Origin: JBBUX01 sp037445775 | GTDB lineage: Bacteria; Actinomycetota; Coriobacteriia; Anaerosomatales; PHET01 | Assembly (NCBI GenBank): GCA_037445775.1 | Contig: JBBIJX010000021.1 | Span: forward strand, 1-26,119 | Direction of reading: 5' to 3' | Length of the DNA: 26,119 bases | Program-made: the position numbers and the translations under genes | Notes under the pieces: model-generated | Told to the model about the DNA's origin: nothing | Database searches by the model: none | What the model saw: only the letters and a program-made list of their open reading frames with translations | Part shown: one piece after another, positions 7,498 through 16,800 of the stretch | How the letters are laid out: every line of letters begins with the position of its first letter | Position numbering within the stretch: position 1 is the stretch's first letter

Positions 7498-9033
7498 CTA
7501 GTTGCTGGTGACCGGCGTGACCGGAACCTTCGCGACATCCCAGTCCTTGCCCACGACGACGAGTATGTCGCCGTCGAACGCGTACATGCCGCGACTAGGC
7601 ACGAGCTTGGCTCCCGGCGGCAGGGCGCGCGCCACGAGCGCGGCGATGTCCGGGTCGTCCTTGTGGACCACAAGCGTCTTGTCGTAGACGAACTGGCCGG
7701 CGTTTCCCACCTCGACGACCTTGAAGCCTTGCGCCTTGAGCACGGACGAGGCCTGTTTCGCGCAACCTGCGATACCTGCGCCGTTGCGCACCGTGACACG
7801 AACCTTCGATGGCGCGACGGTGGAGCCCTGTGAGGCTTGAACCGCTCCCACCGTCCCCGTCGCCTCCTCAGAAGGCTTCGGCGTCTTGAACGGCTCGCCA
7901 GCCTCGAGCTTCGCGAGCAGCTTCTCCATCTGTGCCGCGTCGACGACGACGAACGGGGAGCGCCACTGGCCCGGGATGGTCTCGGTGTAGACGCGCTTGC
8001 TTCCCGCGCCCTTGAGCGCCTGCGCCGTACGCATCATCTGGAAGAGCGACATGTCGGTCGAGATGTAGGGCGCGATCGCGGCTACGATGCGCGGCAGCCG
8101 TGCGACTGAGGTCTTCTCGGCGATCTGGTCCGCCACCGCGAGAAAGAACGTCTGCTGGTTGCGCATGCGACCGAAATCCTGATCGGCGAAGGTATGCCGC
8201 GTGCGCACGTACGTGAGCGCGTGTTCGCCGTCGAGCTTCTGGTAGCCCGGATCGATGCGGGACGCGCGCTTTCCGGGAGAGGCGTCGGCTTCGCGGTCGT
8301 TGATCGCGACCTCGACATCGACCCACACGCCTCCCATCGCGTCGACAGCCTTGTGAAAGCCCTTGAAGTTGATGCCCATGAAGTGGTTGACAGGCAGGCC
8401 CGTGAACTGCTCTACCGTCTCGATCGCAAGTTGTTCCTGACCAAGCGAGAACGCCTCGTTGATCTTGCGAGTGCCGTGCCCGGGGACTTGGACCTTGGCG
8501 TCGCGCGGTATGGAGAGCATCCAAACCTGCTTCGTCACGGGATCGACACGCGCGAGTATGATCGTGTCGGAGCGATACACGGCGTCCTTCGGGCGCTTGT
8601 CATAGCCCAGCAGGAGCAGGTTGAACGGCTTCTGCGGCTCGGCCTTCTTGACGTCGACGTCGAGCTTCTCCTTGCGGTAGACCGTCTTCTGCATCGTGTT
8701 CTCGAGATGATTGGCCCATGCGAACACGCCAACCGCAGCTGTCACGAAGAGCACAGCCAGGGCACCCGCAGCCACGAGAGCGACGCGACGAGCCCTTCGG
8801 CTCCGACGGTCACGCTCGGCCTTCAAGCGCTCGGGAGCCGCCTCGAGCGCACCCTGCTTGCGCTCTCGCGGATCCGACATGCGCTCGCGAGCCAGCTTGC
8901 CGCGCCGGAACGACGCGGACGACAGCTCCGCGCCGCTCGCGATGGTCTGCGGCGTGCGGCGACGGATCGGGCGGCGCGAACCGCGCTTCCCGCTGCCGAA
9001 TCCGCCGTCCTTCTGTGGTGAATGCTTGCCCAT
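7498..9033 (-). CDS. LCP (LytR-CpsA-Psr) family wall-polymer transferase with LytR C-terminal domain
   Basis: LCP enzymes transfer undecaprenyl-linked glycopolymers onto peptidoglycan outside the membrane. The 511 residues comprise a long, strongly basic cytoplasmic N-terminus (1-82), one membrane segment (about 83-106), the LCP catalytic domain (about 137-305) and a LytR_C domain (about 409-497). LCP signatures are LLLLGYDKR with Asp145, RSDTIIL, LSIPRDAKV, RKINEAF and the basic DFGRMRNQQ run near 286. A proline/threonine-rich linker (380-408) joins the two outer domains. The ATG at 9033 has GGAGG only a few bases upstream; an internal ATG at residue 52 is a possible alternative. A likely promoter lies directly upstream (9073-9078). 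Pairing with the TagO/WecA gene further along suggests wall-linked glycopolymer synthesis. Confidence 0.93.
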   Translation of the reverse strand: MGKHSPQKDGGFGSGKRGSRRPIRRRTPQTIASGAELSSASFRRGKLARERMSDPRERKQGALEAAPERLKAERDRRSRRARRVALVAAGALAVLFVTAAVGVFAWANHLENTMQKTVYRKEKLDVDVKKAEPQKPFNLLLLGYDKRPKDAVYRSDTIILARVDPVTKQVWMLSIPRDAKVQVPGHGTRKINEAFSLGQEQLAIETVEQFTGLPVNHFMGINFKGFHKAVDAMGGVWVDVEVAINDREADASPGKRASRIDPGYQKLDGEHALTYVRTRHTFADQDFGRMRNQQTFFLAVADQIAEKTSVARLPRIVAAIAPYISTDMSLFQMMRTAQALKGAGSKRVYTETIPGQWRSPFVVVDAAQMEKLLAKLEAGEPFKTPKPSEEATGTVGAVQASQGSTVAPSKVRVTVRNGAGIAGCAKQASSVLKAQGFKVVEVGNAGQFVYDKTLVVHKDDPDIAALVARALPPGAKLVPSRGMYAFDGDILVVVGKDWDVAKVPVTPVTSN

Positions 9034-9072
9034 GATCCTCCGAATCCGCCTCCAAGACGGGCGGTAGAGCAG

Positions 9073-9106
9073 ATTCTATGCCCTCGGCGCAGGACCGGAC
9101 GCCGAG
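9073..9106 (-). promoter_or_regulatory. candidate LCP-gene promoter overlapped by an inverted repeat
   Basis: Reading the minus strand, TAGAAT (9078-9073) is a 5 of 6 match to a -10 box, about 40 bases before the LCP start codon. No good -35 is visible. Instead a perfect 7-base inverted repeat, CTCGGCG and CGCCGAG with a 10-base spacer (9083-9106), covers the -35 zone. It could be an operator, or a transcript hairpin closing the murA-fabZ transcript. No U-run follows it. Confidence 0.35.
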
Positions 9107-9137
9107 CGTGGATGGACCGTCACACTCGCCGGTTCGG

Positions 9138-9560
9138 CTACTTCACCGCAAACATGAGCTCGCCCGAACAAGCGAGCTGCCCGTCGACACTCGCGGTGCC
9201 CTCGCCGAAGCCGATCGGGCCTCGTGACCGCGTGATACGGCACTCCAGTCTGAGCGTCTCGCCCGGCACGACCTGCCGCTTGAAGCGCACCTTGTCGATA
9301 CCGGCGAAGAACGCGATCCTCCCGCGGTTCTCCGGCACCGACAAGAGCGCGACCGCGCCAGCCTGCGCGAGCGCTTCGACGATAAGTACACCGGGCATGA
9401 CTGCGTGCCCGGGAAAATGGCCCGCCACCCAGAACATCTCTGGCCGCACGTCGAGGTAGCCCACGGCTCCCTCACCGGGATCGTGGGATTCTACGCGATC
9501 GAGCAGAAGGAACGGGTCGCGGTGCGGGATGATGGCTTCGATCGCCGCCCGGTCGAGCAT
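9138..9560 (-). CDS. fabZ: 3-hydroxyacyl-[acyl-carrier-protein] dehydratase FabZ
   Basis: FabZ dehydrates 3-hydroxyacyl-ACP in each cycle of type II fatty-acid synthesis. The 140-residue single hot-dog domain is the usual length. The signature GHFPGHAVMPGVLIVEALAQ (47-66) contains the catalytic His48 and Glu62, and IPHRDPFLLLDRV at 11-23 is the family's standard N-terminus. The ATG at 9560 has a strong GAGGAGG six bases upstream. The gene starts 24 bases after murA, so they are probably co-transcribed and link lipid supply with peptidoglycan precursor supply. LpxC or LpxA neighbours, which would point to lipid A, are absent. Confidence 0.96.
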   Translation of the reverse strand: MLDRAAIEAIIPHRDPFLLLDRVESHDPGEGAVGYLDVRPEMFWVAGHFPGHAVMPGVLIVEALAQAGAVALLSVPENRGRIAFFAGIDKVRFKRQVVPGETLRLECRITRSRGPIGFGEGTASVDGQLACSGELMFAVK

Positions 9561-9584
9561 CGCAAACCTCCTCGTGTCTCGGCG

Positions 9585-10868
9585 TCAGCAGACGCCGTCG
9601 AAGTCCGTGACGTCAGCGCGACGCTCCACTGCGGCCCCGAGTGAGGCGAGCTTCTCGGTGAAGCGCTCGTAACCGCGGTCGATGTGATGGACGTCGCCTA
9701 CGACAGTCTCACCTTCAGCCGCGAGCCCCGCGAGTACGAGAGCCGCGCCGCCGCGCAGGTCCGTGCTTCGTACCGGTGCGCCGGACAGATGCTCGACGCC
9801 GCGCACGAGCGCGTGGTGACCTTCGATGCGGATGTCTGCGCCCATTCGAGCAAGTTCGTCGGCGAACATGAAGCGGTTCTCGAAGACATTCTCAGTGATG
9901 ATGGAATCGCCGTCCGCGAGCGCGAGCAGCGCCATGAACTGCGCCTGCATGTCTGTGGGAAATCCCGGGAAGGGCAGAGTCTGGATGTCGGTCGCATGGA
10001 TGGGCTCGTCGCGCGAGACGACGATGTGATCCTCTCCCATCGTCACTTGGCACCGTGCACGCACGAGCTTGTCGATCACGATCTCGAGGTCCAGCGGGTC
10101 GAACCCGGTCACCTTCACCGGCCCGCCGCACAGCGCGCCGGCGACGACGAACGTGCCGGCCTCGATCCGGTCGCCGATCACCCGATGCTCGGCGGGCGAC
10201 AGGCGCTCGACGCCCTCGACGACGATCACAGACGTCCCGGCGCCCGTGACACCTGCACCGCACGCGCCGAGCATCTTCGCGAGGTCGGCGATCTCGGGTT
10301 CGCGCGCGGCGTTGTTGATCGTCGTGACACCCGGCGTGAGCGCTGCGGTCATGAGCAGGTTCTCTGTCGCGCCGACGCTCGGAAAGTCGAGCGAGATCGT
10401 CGCAGCGCGCAACCCCCCTGATGGCGCCTCAGCGCTGATGTAGCCGTGCTCGGTGCACGTGCGTACGCCCAGAGCTTCGAGCCCCCTGATGTGCATGTCG
10501 ATCTTGCGCGAGCCGATATTGCACCCGCCAGGCAACGCAACCCTCGCCTGGCCGAGACGCGCGATGAGGGGTCCGAGGACCGCTGTCGAAGCGCGCATCC
10601 GCGCGACGAGATCGTAGGGCGCCTCATGGCTCGCGAGGTTCGTCGCGTCGATCTCGATCACGTGACCCGAGCGGGTCACCGGCGCGCCGAGCCGGTGGAG
10701 TACCTCAGCCATCACCTCGACGTCGGCGATGCGCGGCACGTTCGTCAGGCGCGTGACACCGGGAACCATGAGCGAGGCGGCCATGAGCTTGAGTGCGGAG
10801 TTCTTGGCGCCTTCGACCGAGACCTCACCAGCCAGCCGTACGCCACCGCAGACGATGATCGAGTCCAT
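9585..10868 (-). CDS. murA: UDP-N-acetylglucosamine 1-carboxyvinyltransferase
   Basis: MurA performs the first committed step of peptidoglycan synthesis, moving enolpyruvate from PEP to UDP-GlcNAc in the cytoplasm. The 427 residues include GAKNSALKLMA with Lys22, the PEP loop LPGGCNIGSRKIDMHI with Cys116 (the residue alkylated by fosfomycin), DRIEAGTFVVAGAL near 237, PFPGFPTDMQAQFMALLA near 307 and ENVFENRFMFADEL near 333. The start MDSIIVCGG lines up with the family start, so I chose the ATG at 10868 although no clear ribosome site precedes it. A possible hairpin separates it from atpC, so it may have its own promoter or depend on read-through from the atp operon. Confidence 0.97.
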   Translation of the reverse strand: MDSIIVCGGVRLAGEVSVEGAKNSALKLMAASLMVPGVTRLTNVPRIADVEVMAEVLHRLGAPVTRSGHVIEIDATNLASHEAPYDLVARMRASTAVLGPLIARLGQARVALPGGCNIGSRKIDMHIRGLEALGVRTCTEHGYISAEAPSGGLRAATISLDFPSVGATENLLMTAALTPGVTTINNAAREPEIADLAKMLGACGAGVTGAGTSVIVVEGVERLSPAEHRVIGDRIEAGTFVVAGALCGGPVKVTGFDPLDLEIVIDKLVRARCQVTMGEDHIVVSRDEPIHATDIQTLPFPGFPTDMQAQFMALLALADGDSIITENVFENRFMFADELARMGADIRIEGHHALVRGVEHLSGAPVRSTDLRGGAALVLAGLAAEGETVVGDVHHIDRGYERFTEKLASLGAAVERRADVTDFDGVC

Positions 10869-10919
10869 GCAGGACAGGATAGCGCAGCCGGGCCTGGCGC
10901 GGCTTGCGCGGAGCGCAAT

Positions 10920-10955
10920 CGAGGCGGGAAGCCCCATACGCAGCCTCCCGCCTCG
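10920..10955 (-). terminator. strong hairpin between atpC and murA, no U-run
   Basis: On the minus strand RNA a 13-base-pair stem forms (one G-U pair), pairing 10943-10955 with 10920-10932 around a 10-base loop. The outer flanks GCGCA and TGCGC could extend it by 5 pairs across an internal loop. It sits 20 bases after the atpC stop, where a terminator for the atp operon is expected. No run of U follows, so it may instead act as partial terminator, 3' end protector or Rho-linked site. Confidence 0.45.
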
Positions 10956-10974
10956 CTTGATGCGCCTTCTCGCG

Positions 10975-11400
10975 CTAGTGCGGCTTCTTCTGCGCCACCT
11001 TGAGCTGGCACTGGAACCAGTCGAGGTCCTTGATGCACTCCGCTCGCTCGTCCTCGGAGGTTGCGGGAAGCCCCGCAAGACGCTCCTCGATCGAGGCAAG
11101 CGACTGCCGCGCGATGTCGGAGTCGATCTCAGAAACCGCAACAGCAGCGTCGGCGAGCACGAGCACCTTGTCCTCGTGGACCTGGATGTAGCCGCCCGAG
11201 ACCGCGAACGTCTCCCAGTCAGCCGCCGTATCACCCAGCTTCAGGCGAATCTCGCCCGTCTCCAGCGTGGACACGAGCGGGGCGTGCAGCGGCAGGATGC
11301 CGATCTCGCCGGTCTTCGTCATCGCCACAACCATCCGCACCTCGTGGTTGTACACGATGCGCTCAGGCGTGACGATCTCGCACAGAAGCGTTCTCGCCAT
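10975..11400 (-). CDS. atpC: ATP synthase F1 epsilon subunit
   Basis: Epsilon is the rotating coupling and inhibitory subunit of the central stalk. The 141 residues show the usual N-terminal beta-sandwich: LLCEIVTPERIVY, the loop GEIGILPLHAPLVSTLETGEI near 31-51 and FAVSGGYIQVHEDKVLVLAD near 65-84. A helical C-terminal part (about 86-130) follows, ending in the unusual Cys-containing segment CIKDLDWFQCQLKVAQKK. The ATG at 11400 is nine bases after the atpD stop, and the GGGGG ribosome site lies next to that stop codon. It is the last gene of the operon. Confidence 0.96.
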   Translation of the reverse strand: MARTLLCEIVTPERIVYNHEVRMVVAMTKTGEIGILPLHAPLVSTLETGEIRLKLGDTAADWETFAVSGGYIQVHEDKVLVLADAAVAVSEIDSDIARQSLASIEERLAGLPATSEDERAECIKDLDWFQCQLKVAQKKPH

Positions 11401-11409
11401 GTGAGCCCC

Positions 11410-12843
<1,434 letters not shown>

Positions 12844-13725
12844 CTACTCCTCCAGTGCGGCGGCACCGCCGACTATCTCAGAGATCTCGGTGGTGATCGC
12901 CGCCTGACGGGCACGGTTGTACGAACGCGTGAGTGTGCCGATCATCTCCGAGGCGTTGTCTGTCGCCGACTTCATCGCCTTGCGCCGTGCGCCGTGTTCA
13001 GCCGCCGCGGACTCCATCAGCGCGCGGTAGATGAGCGCCTCGACGTAGGTGGGAAGCAGGTCACCGAGAACCTCTTCGGCATCCGGCTCGAAGATGTACT
13101 CCGCCGACACGTCCGCGATCTCAGCGGCATTGTCGAGCGTCGTGGTCTCGATGGGGAGCAGCCGATGGGCCTCCGGTGACTGGTCCGCAACGTTCACGAA
13201 CCGGTTGAAGACGATCGTGGCCTCGTCGATCTCGGCACGCGTATAGGCGCCGATGACGTGCGAGGCGATCGACTTCGCGTCAGCGAAGGTCGGCTTGTCC
13301 GAGATGTCACGGTAGCTCGCGACCGGCGTCATACCCCGGTAGAGGAAGTAGGCGACCGCCTTCTTGCCCACTGCGACCAGGTCCACGTCGACGCCGGTGC
13401 CGCGCATGTCATTGAGGTAGGTCTCGGTCATGCGCAGGATGTTGCTGTTCAAGGCGCCCGCGAGTCCGCGGTCGGACGTGATCGCGATCACGACGACACG
13501 TCGGCGATCGACACGTTCCTCAAGCAGCGGGTGGGTCGCACCCTTCGCATAGCGACGCACGTTGCCTAGCAGCTCCATCATCGCAAGCGCGTACGGTCGT
13601 GCGGATTCGATACGCTCCTGGGCCTTCTTGATCTTCGCGGTCGCGACCATCTCCATGGTGCGCGTGATCTGGCGCGTGCTCTGCACGCTGCCGATCCGCT
13701 TCTTGATGTCGCGAAGGTTCGCCAT
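12844..13725 (-). CDS. atpG: ATP synthase F1 gamma subunit
   Basis: Gamma is the rotating coiled-coil shaft inside the alpha3beta3 ring. The 293 residues begin MANLRDIKKRIGSVQSTRQI with the conserved ITRTMEMVATAKI next, and end with MKSATDNASEMIGTLTRSYN followed by ARQAAITTEISEIVGGAAAL; these two helices form the shaft. The middle holds ITSDRGLAGALN near 92, the family's Rossmann-like domain. The ATG at 13725 has GGGGAG about 6 bases upstream, and the gap to atpA is nine bases. Confidence 0.98.
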   Translation of the reverse strand: MANLRDIKKRIGSVQSTRQITRTMEMVATAKIKKAQERIESARPYALAMMELLGNVRRYAKGATHPLLEERVDRRRVVVIAITSDRGLAGALNSNILRMTETYLNDMRGTGVDVDLVAVGKKAVAYFLYRGMTPVASYRDISDKPTFADAKSIASHVIGAYTRAEIDEATIVFNRFVNVADQSPEAHRLLPIETTTLDNAAEIADVSAEYIFEPDAEEVLGDLLPTYVEALIYRALMESAAAEHGARRKAMKSATDNASEMIGTLTRSYNRARQAAITTEISEIVGGAAALEE

Positions 13726-13734
13726 GCGTCTCCC

Positions 13735-15300
13735 CTAGCCCTCGACCGTGAATCCGGCCTTGAACTCACCGATCGCGGAGGCAAGAGCGGCCTCGGTCTC
13801 GTCGGAGATCTTCTGCTCGGAGACGATCGTCTTCCCGATCTCGGGATAGGCGCTGTCGACGAACTCGAGGAGCTCGTCACGAAACCTGAGCACGTCTCCG
13901 ACGGCGACGTCGTCGAGGTAGCCCTTCGTTCCGGCGTAGATCGCCATGACCTGGCGCTCGACCGGATAGGGCACGTACTGGCCCTGCTTCAGGAGCTCAA
14001 CGAGGCGGGCGCCGCGATTGAGCGTCGCCTGCGTGGTCTTGTCGAGGTCGGAGCCGAACTGGGCGAACGCCGCCAGCTCGCGATAGGAAGCGAGGTCCAG
14101 GCGCAGCGAGCCCGCGACCTGCTTCATCGCCTTGATCTGGGCGTTGCCGCCGACGCGCGACACCGAGATACCGACGTTGACCGCGGGGCGCACACCTTGG
14201 AAGAAGAGGTCGGTCTGCAGGAAGATCTGGCCGTCGGTGATGGAGATGACGTTCGTCGGGATGTAGGCGGACACGTCGCCGGCCTGCGTCTCGATGACCG
14301 GCAGCGCCGTGAGCGAGCCAGCACCGTTCTCGTCGGAGAGCTTGACCGCACGCTCCAGCAAACGGCTGTGCAGGTAGAAGACGTCGCCGGGGTACGCCTC
14401 GCGTCCGGGAGGGCGCCGCAGCGTGAGCGACATCTGGCGGTACGCGACAGCCTGCTTGGAGAGGTCGTCGTAGACGCACAGCACGTGGCGCCCGGGGTTC
14501 TCGGCGCTCGCCGGCTTGCCGTCGGCGCCGTTGTACATGAAATACTCGCCGATGGCCGCGCCCGACATCGGTGCCAGGTACTGCAGCGGTGCGGGGTCCG
14601 ACGCGCTCGCCTGCACGACGATCGTGTAGTCCATCGCGCCGTAGGCGGCAAGCGTCTCCACGACACCCGCGACCGTCGAGGCCTTCTGGCCGATCGCGAC
14701 GTAGACGCAGATGACGCCCTTGCCCTTCTGGTTGATGATCGTGTCGATCGCTACCGCCGTCTTACCGGTCTGGCGGTCGCCGATGATGAGCTCACGCTGA
14801 CCGCGGCCGATCGGGATCATCGAGTCGATAGCGAGGATGCCCGTCTGCAGCGGCTCGTGCACGCCCTTGCGCTCGATGACGCCCGGAGCGCGGAACTCGA
14901 CCGGGCGGTAGCCGTCAGACGCGATCGGCCCCTTGCCGTCGATCGGCTCACCCAGCGGGTTCACGATACGGCCGAGCAGCCCCATGCCGGACGGCACCTG
15001 CACGATGCGACCGGTGGTGCGGACAGTGTCGTTCTCCTTGATGGCCGTGGTCTCGCCCATGAGCACCGCACCCACCTCGTGCTCGTCGAGGTTGAGTGCC
15101 ATGCCGAGGACCGTGTGGCCCCCCTCGCCCACGAACTCCAGGAGCTCGCCGGCCATGGCGCCCTTGAGCCCTTCGCAGCGGGCGATACCGTCGCCGAGCT
15201 GGATGACGGTGCCGACCTCGCGGACGTCCACCTCGGGCTTGAAGTCCTCAAGCTGCTTCCTAAGCACCTCTTGGATCGCGCTTGCGTTGATCTGAGCCAC
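13735..15300 (-). CDS. atpA: ATP synthase F1 alpha subunit
   Basis: Alpha provides the non-catalytic nucleotide sites and the arginine finger to the catalytic sites. The 521 residues hold the P-loop GDRQTGKT (174-181), PMSGAAIGEYF near 244, VCVYDDLSKQAVAYRQ near 274 (the Walker B region) and VGISVSRVGGNAQ with Arg382 as the finger. The start is a GTG at 15300 that shares one base with the atpH TAG. GGGAGGTGAG lies upstream inside the end of atpH, so the two are translated together. Confidence 0.99.
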   Translation of the reverse strand: MAQINASAIQEVLRKQLEDFKPEVDVREVGTVIQLGDGIARCEGLKGAMAGELLEFVGEGGHTVLGMALNLDEHEVGAVLMGETTAIKENDTVRTTGRIVQVPSGMGLLGRIVNPLGEPIDGKGPIASDGYRPVEFRAPGVIERKGVHEPLQTGILAIDSMIPIGRGQRELIIGDRQTGKTAVAIDTIINQKGKGVICVYVAIGQKASTVAGVVETLAAYGAMDYTIVVQASASDPAPLQYLAPMSGAAIGEYFMYNGADGKPASAENPGRHVLCVYDDLSKQAVAYRQMSLTLRRPPGREAYPGDVFYLHSRLLERAVKLSDENGAGSLTALPVIETQAGDVSAYIPTNVISITDGQIFLQTDLFFQGVRPAVNVGISVSRVGGNAQIKAMKQVAGSLRLDLASYRELAAFAQFGSDLDKTTQATLNRGARLVELLKQGQYVPYPVERQVMAIYAGTKGYLDDVAVGDVLRFRDELLEFVDSAYPEIGKTIVSEQKISDETEAALASAIGEFKAGFTVEG

Positions 15301-15857
15301 TACGCCTCACCTCCCTGCGATGCGTTCGAAAGCGTGGCGCGCATCGCGTCGAGCTGGGAGGACAGGCTCCCGTCGAGCACGCGCCCCGCGACGTTGATGC
15401 GGATCCCGCCGAGGATCGATCCGTCGACGCGCTCACGCAGCGCCACGGGACGATCGAGAGCCGACGTGAGCTTCTCCGTGAGCGACGCGCGCAGCGCGTC
15501 TGTGAGCGGCACGGCCGTGGTCACCTCGACCATGACGATGCCGCGCTCAGCCTCGGCGATCTCGCCGAACACCTCCGCGATGGTGCCCAGCGACCCGCCC
15601 ATGCCTCGCTCTATAGCCAGGCCCGCGATGGCGACCGCCTCCGGTGCCACCGAATCCGAGAAGATGTCGCGCATGATGGCGCGCTTCTTCTCGGCCGTGA
15701 TGGACTCGTCGGCGAGCGCATCGCGCAGCTCGACGCTGCCGCGCACAGTCTCGAGGACCGTGTGAAGGCCGGCGTCGACCGCATCGACGTCGCCTGCGGC
15801 GTTCGCGAGCTCGAAGAGGACCCTGGCGTAGGTCCTGATGCTCTCGCTAGTTGTCAT
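15300..15857 (-). CDS. atpH: ATP synthase F1 delta subunit
   Basis: Delta joins the peripheral stalk to the top of the F1 head. The 185 residues fit the OSCP/delta family: IRTYARVLFELANAAGDVD near the start, SITAEKKRAIMRDIF near 52, and a C-terminal VDGSILGGIRINVAGRVLDG (144-163), the best-conserved part of the family. The ATG at 15857 lies inside the end of atpF, giving an 11-base overlap. The GAGGTGGG ribosome site is also within atpF, which suggests coupled translation. Confidence 0.97.
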   Translation of the reverse strand: MTTSESIRTYARVLFELANAAGDVDAVDAGLHTVLETVRGSVELRDALADESITAEKKRAIMRDIFSDSVAPEAVAIAGLAIERGMGGSLGTIAEVFGEIAEAERGIVMVEVTTAVPLTDALRASLTEKLTSALDRPVALRERVDGSILGGIRINVAGRVLDGSLSSQLDAMRATLSNASQGGEA

Positions 15858-16431
15858 TCAACCCGCCCACCTCTGCGACGTACTGCTCGATGAGGCGAGC
15901 GTGATCCTCCGCGGACAGCTTCTCGCCGATGAGCTTGCCGGCGACGGCAACGGTGAGCTGCGCGACCTCGCCCTGAAGCTCGGCGATAGCGGCGCGCTTC
16001 TCCGCCTCCATGGCCTCGTGGGCCTTGGCGACGATCTGAGCGGCCTCTTCGTTCGCCTTGGCGACGATCTCGTCCTTCATCGTCTCAGCCACCTTGCGGC
16101 CTTGCTCGATGACCTTGGCGGCCTCGCCACGCGCCTCTGCCATCTGCTTCTTGTAATCCTCGAGCAGGCGCTCAGCCTCGACCTTGGTGTCCTCAGCCTT
16201 CTCGAGCGACTCGCGGATACGCTCCGTGCGCGCGTCGATAATCGACGTGATGGCGGGTAGAGCGAACTTCCACAAGATGCCGAACAGGATCGCGAACGCG
16301 AGCCACGAGGGCCAGATGTTGGCCGGGTTCGGGTAGACCGAGCCCAGCGTGGTGGCGAGTCCGCCACCCTCGGTGGCAGCCCCGGCACCTCCGGCGGCGT
16401 ACGCGGCTGCGGGAAACAGCAGTTCAAGCAC
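15847..16431 (-). CDS. atpF: ATP synthase Fo b subunit with N-terminal extension
   Basis: Subunit b forms the membrane-anchored peripheral stalk. The 194 residues contain a membrane segment (IWPSWLAFAILFGILWKFAL, about 39-58), then a long, highly charged helix rich in Ala, Glu and Lys from about 65 to 190, as expected for the stalk dimer. The first 30 residues, FPAAAYAAGGAGAA and a Gly/Thr-rich stretch, precede the usual PNPANIW start and look like a signal-type extension. The start is a GTG at 16431 with GGAGGT eight bases upstream. Confidence 0.97.
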   Translation of the reverse strand: MLELLFPAAAYAAGGAGAATEGGGLATTLGSVYPNPANIWPSWLAFAILFGILWKFALPAITSIIDARTERIRESLEKAEDTKVEAERLLEDYKKQMAEARGEAAKVIEQGRKVAETMKDEIVAKANEEAAQIVAKAHEAMEAEKRAAIAELQGEVAQLTVAVAGKLIGEKLSAEDHARLIEQYVAEVGGLNDN

Positions 16432-16463
16432 GGTCAGACCTCCGTCCTCGTAATCGAAGTGGC

Positions 16464-16700
16464 CTAGCCCATCAAGAACGTGAGGACGAAGCCGAGCAGC
16501 GCAAGGGCCTCGGTGAAGGCGATCGCGATGAACATCGTCGTCTGGAGACGTCCGGCCATCTCAGGCTGGCGAGCCATGGCCTCGAGGGCCTTGCCACCAA
16601 CGATACCGATGCCCAGACCCGGGCCGATTGCGGCGAGGCCGTAGGCGATACCCTTGCCGATGGCGACGAGACCTGCTTGTCCGGCGATGATCTCTTCCAC
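16464..16700 (-). CDS. atpE: ATP synthase Fo c subunit, proton-type
   Basis: The c subunit forms the rotating membrane ring. The 78 residues form two membrane helices around the polar loop ARQPEMAGRL (42-51). The ion-binding carboxylate is Glu64 in AFTEALALLGF. Sodium-type rings such as that of Ilyobacter have Gln at the position of Ile31 and Ser directly after the Glu; here these are Ile and Ala, so proton coupling is inferred. The start is a GTG at 16700 with a near-perfect AAGGAGG eight bases upstream, in keeping with the high copy number needed for this subunit. Confidence 0.98.
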   Translation of the reverse strand: MEEIIAGQAGLVAIGKGIAYGLAAIGPGLGIGIVGGKALEAMARQPEMAGRLQTTMFIAIAFTEALALLGFVLTFLMG

Positions 16701-16726
16701 TGCGCTTCCTCCTTGATTCGCTCTGC

Positions 16727-16743
16727 TGCCTGACTCTCAGGCA
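16727..16743 (-). promoter_or_regulatory. hairpin in the atpB-atpE spacer
   Basis: A perfect 7-base stem with a 3-base loop (TGCCTGA-GAG-TCAGGCA on the minus strand) lies about 26 bases before the atpE start codon. The 100-base atpB-atpE gap is the longest inside the operon. A second GGAGGAAG sequence occurs upstream of the hairpin (near 16754), but no separate gene follows it. The hairpin may set the level of c-subunit translation or mark an RNA processing site; there is no U-run. Confidence 0.4.
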
Positions 16744-16800
16744 CAGACTTCTTCCTCCTGCAAGCAGCCGGCGCTTCTCGCCGCCCGCCCGTATACCCGA

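Noticed and set aside
9585..11234. MurA frame extended to 549 residues through atpC
   Set aside because: The extra N-terminus is Arg/Ser-rich and lies antisense-free but out of frame within atpC; MDSIIVCGG at 10868 is the normal family start.
14197..15765. 522-codon open frame on the plus strand opposite atpA and atpH
   Set aside because: It is antisense to two fully supported ATP synthase genes; its composition (Arg, Asp, Val and His rich) is what the complement of high-GC codons gives, and no domain is visible.
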